The notes under the pieces are model-generated. The model ran no database searches. It was not told where the DNA came from and saw only the letters and a program-made list of their open reading frames with translations. DNA of 11,602 nucleotides, taken from the NCBI GenBank assembly GCA_003024985.2, contig PXIH01S0031842.1. The stretch is one strand, 5' to 3'. The DNA comes from Euperipatoides rowelli. Lineage: Eukaryota; Onychophora; Udeonychophora; Euonychophora; Peripatopsidae. Position 1 is the stretch's first letter. Every line of letters starts with the position of its first letter. The position numbers and the translations under genes are program-made. Positions 6,874 through 11,602 of the stretch are shown piece after piece.

Positions 6874-8468
6874 GAGAAAAAAACGAAATCGTCATTCCCA
6901 ATTTCTTAATTTTGAAAATGGCGCAAAAACTCCGACGACCTACAACTTATGCCAAACATCCAGTTGTTAATTTAGGTGATGTTCGGGAAGTAGTTTTCAA
7001 TAATGTAAGGAAACAATTCCCTGATGTTGAACCAAATTATTTAAAAGATATTATTTTAGCAGTAACATGTAGCGGTCGACGAAGTGTTAAAATTGTAACA
7101 GACATGGTTGTTACCGATTTAACAGAGAATGATAACTATCCGCGTTTAGAACCTTGGATGATTTCAATCGTACAAGAACATAATAAGGAAAACAAAAATA
7201 CCGAAAATGTAAGAGATTATTTTTTAGATTATGGGGATTATGTCTCTGCTAGATACAAAACGCAATGCATTTGGTTATTAAAAAATGATTTTCGCTATCT
7301 ATCTGTTAGACAGATAATTAAAGTTGCACAAAAATTCAACTATCATTATGCCCCTTCAAAATATTGCTTAACTCTATTGTGGAGACCTATTTTGGCCACA
7401 CATTTGGCATTTAATGAAACACCAAATCAAAATAAGCAGAAAATGCATGTAAAAATATCTGACGACATAACAGTGACAGTCGGAAATGAAACTATTACAA
7501 TGAAAGTTGTAGTACTAAGCCGACCTAGAGTGTATGAACCTTTTAGATGGCGCCTTTTGCCACCTCTCCAACTTGAAAAAGATTTCTTTGAAATAAAAAT
7601 AAAGTCCATAGAAGAAGAAGGAGACTTTAAAATAGCTATGGATGTAAATGAAAACGAATATAAAGACAGTCATCAACTTATAGAGTGTGGATGCTGTTAT
7701 GGTTCATTTATGTTTGAAATGCTAATTCAATGTTATGAAGGCCACCTTTTTTGTTCGGAGTGCGTTCAAGGCTATGTTAAAGAGGCCATTTTTGGAAGCG
7801 GAGGTGCTCGACTCGAATGTTTAGCAGAAGATTGCGAAGAAACATTTCCTCGTATGCAGCTTCATAAAGCCGTCTCACAAGAAATTTTAATTCAATATGA
7901 AAAGAGAGTAAAACAAGAAAGCATCAACTTGGCAGGAATCGAAAATCTAGTCAATTGCCCATATTGTGAATTTGCCTGTATTTTGGATCCGTCTGAGAAA
8001 GTCTTTCATTGTTATAACCCTTCATGTTTACGAGAAACTTGTCGTTTATGCCAAGAAGATTGGGCCACACATTTCGGCTTACCATGTGACAAGGTTGAAA
8101 AGAAGGACGAAATGAAAGTGCGAGTAACTTTTGAAGAGAGGATGACCGAGGCCAAAATTCGAATTTGTCATAAATGCAAATCACGTTTTACAAAACTAGA
8201 CGGTTGTAATAAAATGTATTGTCGTTGTGGTTCAACAATGTGCTATCTTTGTCGAATGCCAAATGTGTCTTATCAGCATTTTTGTAATCATGCACGAAAA
8301 AAGAAAAGCCCCTGTACACATTGTAACGCTTGCATTCTCTGGACAGATGCTAAAGAAGATGAAGAAATAGCACTGGATGCTATCAAGAAAGAAGCTGAAA
8401 ACTTAATAGGCCTAAACGCAAGGACGAGTAATGTAAACGAGTCGGATACTCTTGTTAAAACCAAATAG
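6828..8468 (+). CDS. RBR-type E3 ubiquitin ligase, RNF216/TRIAD3-like, intronless
   Basis: Predicted to accept ubiquitin from an E2 on a RING2 cysteine and pass it to substrates. The 546-residue frame shows, in order: a helical segment with FPDVEPNYL (64-72), resembling a CUE/UBA-type start; a pre-RBR helical region with NYHYAPS (171-177); RING1 (C287, C290, C302, H306, C309, C312, C331, C336); IBR (C377, C380, C395, C400, C405, C408, H415, C420); RING2 (C447, C450, C465, C467, C472, C475 and His/Cys 484-488) with predicted catalytic C460 in DGCNKMYC; then CTHCNACILW and an acidic/basic helix (509-526). FGSG after RING1 and the SLWTD-like ending point to RNF216 rather than parkin or ARIH. Vertebrate RNF216 is longer at the N-terminus. 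Met31 at 6918 (AAAATGG, good Kozak context) is the better start; the first ATG lies in a tandem octamer and follows an out-of-frame ATG at 6820. No signal peptide or membrane segment is seen, so it is probably cytosolic or nuclear. Confidence 0.93.
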   Translation: MQINQASMYSLFYWLREKNEIVIPNFLILKMAQKLRRPTTYAKHPVVNLGDVREVVFNNVRKQFPDVEPNYLKDIILAVTCSGRRSVKIVTDMVVTDLTENDNYPRLEPWMISIVQEHNKENKNTENVRDYFLDYGDYVSARYKTQCIWLLKNDFRYLSVRQIIKVAQKFNYHYAPSKYCLTLLWRPILATHLAFNETPNQNKQKMHVKISDDITVTVGNETITMKVVVLSRPRVYEPFRWRLLPPLQLEKDFFEIKIKSIEEEGDFKIAMDVNENEYKDSHQLIECGCCYGSFMFEMLIQCYEGHLFCSECVQGYVKEAIFGSGGARLECLAEDCEETFPRMQLHKAVSQEILIQYEKRVKQESINLAGIENLVNCPYCEFACILDPSEKVFHCYNPSCLRETCRLCQEDWATHFGLPCDKVEKKDEMKVRVTFEERMTEAKIRICHKCKSRFTKLDGCNKMYCRCGSTMCYLCRMPNVSYQHFCNHARKKKSPCTHCNACILWTDAKEDEEIALDAIKKEAENLIGLNARTSNVNESDTLVKTK

Positions 8469-8608
8469 TCTATCTTTAAAAAGTTAATTTTTTATTATCT
8501 ATTTATTGTAATTCGTTTTTTTTTTTAAGCATGATATGCTAATAAGTGAATTTGTACGTTATTAATGTTTTTCTTCACTTACCATTTTAAGTTCTAAATT
8601 TTAACAAA

Positions 8609-8631
8609 CTCGGCCTTTTGGCTAAGATCAA
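8609..8631 (+). pseudogene. U2 snRNA 5'-end fragment (nt 8-30)
   Basis: Twenty-three bases starting CTCGGCCTTTTGGCTAAG are identical to the nearly invariant 5' region of metazoan U2 snRNA, which includes stem-loop I. The preceding seven U2 bases are absent, and the downstream sequence does not continue the branch-point-pairing region (GTAGTA) or the Sm site. It is therefore not a functional snRNA gene. A poly(A) run (8669-8679) lies 38 bases further on, so the segment may be the head of a U2-derived retroposed sequence or SINE. The identity is from knowledge of U2; the origin is inferred. Confidence 0.72.
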
Positions 8632-9264
8632 AAATTTGGTTTGTATTTGAATTTTAAAACTAAAATTTAAAAAAAAAAATGCAATACCTATATTTTATAC
8701 ATTATTTAACAAGTTCAAATTCAATTTATTTATTGTATTTAAAAATTTTATACTTTGAATTTTTAGATGTTAGTTTCATTTTATTTTTGTTGTTAAATAT
8801 TTTAAAAGTCGTATATGTTTAGTAAATTGATAATCTCATCTCTGTAAAATTTCAAATCGGTGTTATTAAAATTTAGCAAAACTTAACATTTGATCCTAGC
8901 CGAGTGTAGGCTACTAGTGTAATATTTAAATTTTTTTAAAAAAAATTAAATTATATTTATATTAAGTTTGTCTTTTTTTTTTTAATCGATTTACCTGAGC
9001 TTGATAAATGTTTTCAATACTTGACCAAAAACAGATGATTACTTAGTATTTCAATACTTTTTAAATTTAACTCCCTTAGAGATAGATATCTTTTAAAATC
9101 TTATGAGTTTGCTCTGAACCTATGTCAAATTGACTTTAGTTTTCATTTGCGATTAACAGCCATAGATAACGCCAACAAAGATTTTATTTTGTGACAAGCT
9201 CAAAATTAATATATAACTGTAAATAAGTGTTTGAAACTGTAGTGGGAAGGTTAACTCCATTCCA

Positions 9265-9276
9265 GGGGGGGGGGGG
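9265..9276 (+). repeat. G12 homopolymer
   Basis: Twelve consecutive G residues in an AT-rich setting. Such a tract can form intermolecular or imperfect G-quadruplex structures and is prone to slippage and sequencing error. Confidence 0.9.
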
Positions 9277-9553
9277 AGCAGGGAGAAAAAGCTCAACTTT
9301 AAAATTATATTTAGGGGAGGATACACTATATTTTTTAAAATTATCAATGATTTCGTTTTAAACATTTTATAACACAAAATAATTTGTAAGACTGGAATGA
9401 AATTAATCCCAAATAATTTCTGAAAATACACTTCCCCTGTACCTTTATCAAAGAAAAAAAATAGATTGTGTTTCTATTTTCCCATTAACAAATTTACCTC
9501 CTCTCGCCGCCACTGGATCTCAGACCTAACATTGTCATCCAGCATATTAGACT

Positions 9554-9658
9554 ATCTCTAACCTTAACCGTACACTGAGTCACTGACACTAACTCCAACT
9601 TGAATATATAGCAAAAGGATCTCTAACCTTAACTGTACACTGATTTTAAGTCCAACAT
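9554..9658 (+). repeat. Two-copy tandem repeat, 65-bp period
   Basis: ATCTCTAACCTTAAC, then C or T, then GTACACTGA occurs at 9554-9578 and 9619-9643. Both copies are followed by a similar AAGTCCAAC/AACTCCAAC block. The CTAACCTTAAC core resembles the CCTAACCTT of the satellite at 4412-6262, so a distant relation is possible. Confidence 0.75.
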
Positions 9659-10490
9659 AAATATTGAAAGCCTATTAAGAAATAAGTAATGAAGAAAATA
9701 ACACACCTTACAACAGTAGAAACCAATCTGACATCTGATTGTTTTTTTTTTTTATTCCTGGATAACAATGTTGAGTCTGAGATACACAAACGTTTCAACT
9801 GTTGAATCATTCAAATGTAAGTGTCTGGCTAGCATTGGCAGGTCTGGTGAACGTTTTGTAAAAATTATCTAACAAAAGGCCAATTGAGGCCCTTAACAAT
9901 TGTTCATTGTGCATGTTTCATATTAAAACTTGTATTTGTGCAAGTTTCATACTAAAAACTAAAAATTTTAGCCATTAGGTCAGGGTGGGATTACGGCAAG
10001 AGATCTTTTGCACCATCACTTATGGGTGGAGTTTAAGATTAGCAACCATTTTAAAATAGAATTGTATTGAATTAATTAAAAAATAGAATTATGCCTATGA
10101 TTAAATATTGTGCAAGGCCCTCACTATACTCTTATTACCTGGTCAGGTTTGTGCTGGTATGAAGGTTAAGTCTGCAAATAAAAAAATAAGGCAGCTGAGC
10201 AATTTTAGTCATGTGATGACACCCTTGGTTGTTTCGGAATCAAGAGCTCCTGAGTTTGTCAGCCAACCACTAGTATTCCAGTTTGAGACAAACAGTTTCA
10301 GTAATGATTGTCTTCATCCTTTCCTCTTCACAACTATCCTCTTATTATAAATAGATCTCACTGTGTAACTGGGAGGAAGGGAAGGTAAACACCAAATTAG
10401 GGCATCAATATATTTTTATTCAAACATACTTGATAGCTTCATTTTCACTATAGCATCTGCCTAGCATATTTCACAGCTCCATTAGGCCAG
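9659..10490. other. Non-coding region
   Basis: No supportable gene. An 80-codon open stretch at 10108-10350 has no recognisable motif, starts in no special context and is rejected. A small duplicated motif (GTGCATGTTTCATATTAAAACT at 9909-9930, similar at 9938-9960, period 29) is the only internal structure seen. Confidence 0.6.
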
Positions 10491-10493
10491 AGT

Positions 10494-10568
10494 CGGCCAT
10501 TGTTGGTTAACGGTTGTGCCACCATGGGAAATTGTTTACAAATTATCCAAAATTATCAAAAAGGTTTA
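10494..10568. repeat. Dispersed repeat, copy A
   Basis: The string TTGGTTAACGGTTGTGCC, then ACCATGGGAAATTG, then CAAAATTATCAAAAAGGTTT aligns by eye with 11474-11550 over about 75 bases with small indels. It contains GCCACCATGG, but the match to the other copy makes a coding role less likely. Confidence 0.5.
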
Positions 10569-10710
10569 TTCCGTCTCTTGATTAATTTTAGGATTGATGC
10601 ATAGTTACTATGTAGTCAGAGTTAGCATTGGGCAATATTCCAGTATATGTCCCCTTCTCCCCAAAGATGTCCATCATACCTATTTTTTGATAGTTTTAAT
10701 ATTTTATTAC

Positions 10711-10770
10711 AGTCCTAACCTAAACCCTAACTCCAACTACATGTGAAATTCACTATGTTCCAACCCTAGG
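10711..10770 (+). repeat. Isolated relic of the satellite unit
   Basis: CAGTCCTAACC, AACCCTAACTCCAACTA, TGTGAAAT and ACTATGTTCCAACCCTAG follow the same order as the elements of the satellite unit at 4412-6262, with small changes. This is one diverged unit about 4.5 kb from the end of the array. Confidence 0.65.
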
Positions 10771-10856
10771 ATAATCAAAACTTGCAATAACCCCTATATT
10801 TTTAACCTTAAAACTAGACAAATTATCAATTACTTTTCTGACAAGTCGACCAGCTT

Positions 10857-10868
10857 GGGGGGGGGGGG
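10857..10868 (+). repeat. G12 homopolymer
   Basis: A second run of exactly twelve G residues, again in AT-rich sequence. Confidence 0.9.
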
Positions 10869-11163
10869 ACGTAAACTGCACTATTGTCTAGCATTAGATT
10901 GGATGTTAGGACTGTAAATAAAATAAGACACTGTGAATTTTAGTATGACATACAGTCCTATGCTATTAGTTGTTTTCTGACAAAATGGAGTCATTAAAAA
11001 TTTGCATCCAGTACAAAAATTTTTGACTACATTTTTTTTTAAATTTAATTTTTTTAATTTTTCCTCCTCTTTCAACTGGGATTTTCCCGGCTAGATTCCT
11101 GTTTACAGTTCCCCTTTAAAATGGCCGCCAATTCCAGACATAAATTTAGATAATTTGTATACG

Positions 11164-11460
11164 TGTCTGCTTATCAAACTTATCATCCCTTCATCCAAAA
11201 TTCTACATTCATTGAATGATTTGTACAAGTGTCTGTGTAGCAAACTTAACATTAAGCCTTCATCCAAGGGTCTGCATCTCAAACTTAATATTATCCCTTC
11301 ATCCATAATAAGCCACAAGCGTTTGCGTATCAAACCTAACATTATCCCTTCATTCAAAATATGCCACAAGCATCTGCTTATCAAACTTAACATTATCCCT
11401 TCATCCAAATTATGCCACAAACATCTGCTTATTAAACTTAACATTATCCCTTCATCCAAA
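11164..11460. repeat. Minisatellite with 51-bp units
   Basis: CCCTTCATCC recurs at 11187, (variant) 11256, 11295, 11346 (CCCTTCATTC), 11397 and 11448. The last four starts are exactly 51 bp apart; the earlier gaps are 69 and 39 bp. Each unit also carries ATGCCACAAGCATCTGCTTA and TCAAACTTAACATTAT. Because 51 is divisible by three and the unit lacks stops in one frame on each strand, long open frames appear on both strands. Low-complexity repetition explains them, so no protein is called. Confidence 0.88.
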
Positions 11461-11473
11461 ATTCACAGTTCAC

Positions 11474-11550
11474 GGTCGTTGATTGGCTAACTGTTAGGCC
11501 GCCGGAAGTTGGTGTCAAAATTGATCAAAAAAATGATTTTGTGGGTTTTA
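11474..11550. repeat. Dispersed repeat, copy B
   Basis: TTGATTGGCTAACTGTTAGG, then CCGCCGGAAGTTGG, then CAAAATTGATCAAAAAAATG aligns with copy A at 10494-10568. It contains an inverted CCAAT box (GATTGG, 11481-11486) and an ETS-type CCGGAAGT (11502-11509), which may be chance within the repeat. Confidence 0.5.
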
Positions 11551-11602
11551 GAGCATGTATAATAAATGGATGTTTAGAGTATGCGTAATGTTACCTTTTA
11601 GA

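Larger units (their letters stand above)
8469..9553. other. AT-rich non-coding region downstream of the RNF216-like gene
   Basis: No reading frame here resembles a protein. The content is A/T runs, a poly(T) at 8517-8526, the U2-like segment, a poly(A) run at 8669-8679 and a G12 tract at 9265-9276. No AATAAA is obvious within the first 200 bases after the stop at 8466-8468. Confidence 0.6.

Noticed and set aside
8609-8631. Functional U2 snRNA gene
   Set aside because: Only about 23 of some 190 bases match; the branch-point-pairing region and Sm site are missing.
9153-9431. 92-codon antisense open frame
   Set aside because: Low-complexity hydrophobic reading of AT-rich DNA, including a run of Pro encoded by the G12 tract; no motif.
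10108-10350. Open frame of 80 codons on the + strand
   Set aside because: No recognisable motif or domain, ordinary AT-rich context, and a length expected by chance in 3 kb of non-coding sequence.
10524-10604. ATG in a perfect GCCACCATGG context opening a 26-codon frame that begins MGNCL, like a myristoylated protein start
   Set aside because: The surrounding sequence aligns with the repeat at 11474-11550, which lacks the ATG, and the only nearby donor (AAGGTTTAT) is weak. The context is probably accidental.
11103-11490. Open frames of 118 codons (-) and 111 codons (+) over the same bases
   Set aside because: Both come from the 51-bp tandem repeat, whose length is a multiple of three; neither shows non-repeat protein sequence.

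Overview
This is an AT-rich (roughly two thirds A+T), gene-poor piece of an animal nuclear genome, almost certainly an invertebrate. The evidence is animal-type Ty3/gypsy retrotransposons with TG...CA LTRs, a satellite containing CCCTAA (metazoan telomere-type) hexamers, retroposed insertions with poly(A) tails, a stretch identical to the 5' end of U2 snRNA, and an RNF216/TRIAD3-like RBR ubiquitin ligase gene. The species cannot be fixed from the sequence; a lophotrochozoan such as a mollusc would fit, but this is a guess. Three isolated N bases (402, 3628, 3888) all lie in retroelement sequence.

Layout. 1-922: 3' end of a decayed Ty3/gypsy element (integrase plus basic C-terminus), ending in a polypurine tract. 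923-1151: its probable 3' LTR, with a perfect CRE palindrome and a TATA box. 1152 to about 4410: a second, different Ty3/gypsy element without gag or 5' LTR, in the order protease, reverse transcriptase, RNase H, integrase, polypurine tract, 3' LTR; it is dead through many stops, frameshifts and lost catalytic residues. About 4412-6262: a satellite array of roughly 20 units of 72-95 bp, with CCCTAA doublets, higher-order duplications, a duplicated 42-bp hairpin and a 55-bp foreign insert. 6263-6819: AT-rich spacer holding a small retroposed transcript end with a 16-bp target duplication.

6828-8468 (or 6918-8468) is the only convincing intact gene: an uninterrupted 546-codon frame for an RBR E3 ubiquitin ligase of the RNF216 type with all zinc ligands and the catalytic cysteine. 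A 12-bp direct repeat and a poly(A) run around it raise the possibility that it is a retrocopy. A 23-nt exact match to U2 snRNA lies 140 bp downstream of its stop.

8470-11602 has no supportable gene: AT-rich sequence with two G12 tracts, a two-copy 65-bp repeat, a diverged relic of the satellite at 10711-10770, a pair of related dispersed repeats (10494-10568 and 11474-11550), and a minisatellite with 51-bp units (11164-11460) whose period keeps both strands open by arithmetic alone. The elements do not form a pathway. The window reads as a repeat-rich region in which one gene has stayed intact while everything around it has decayed.
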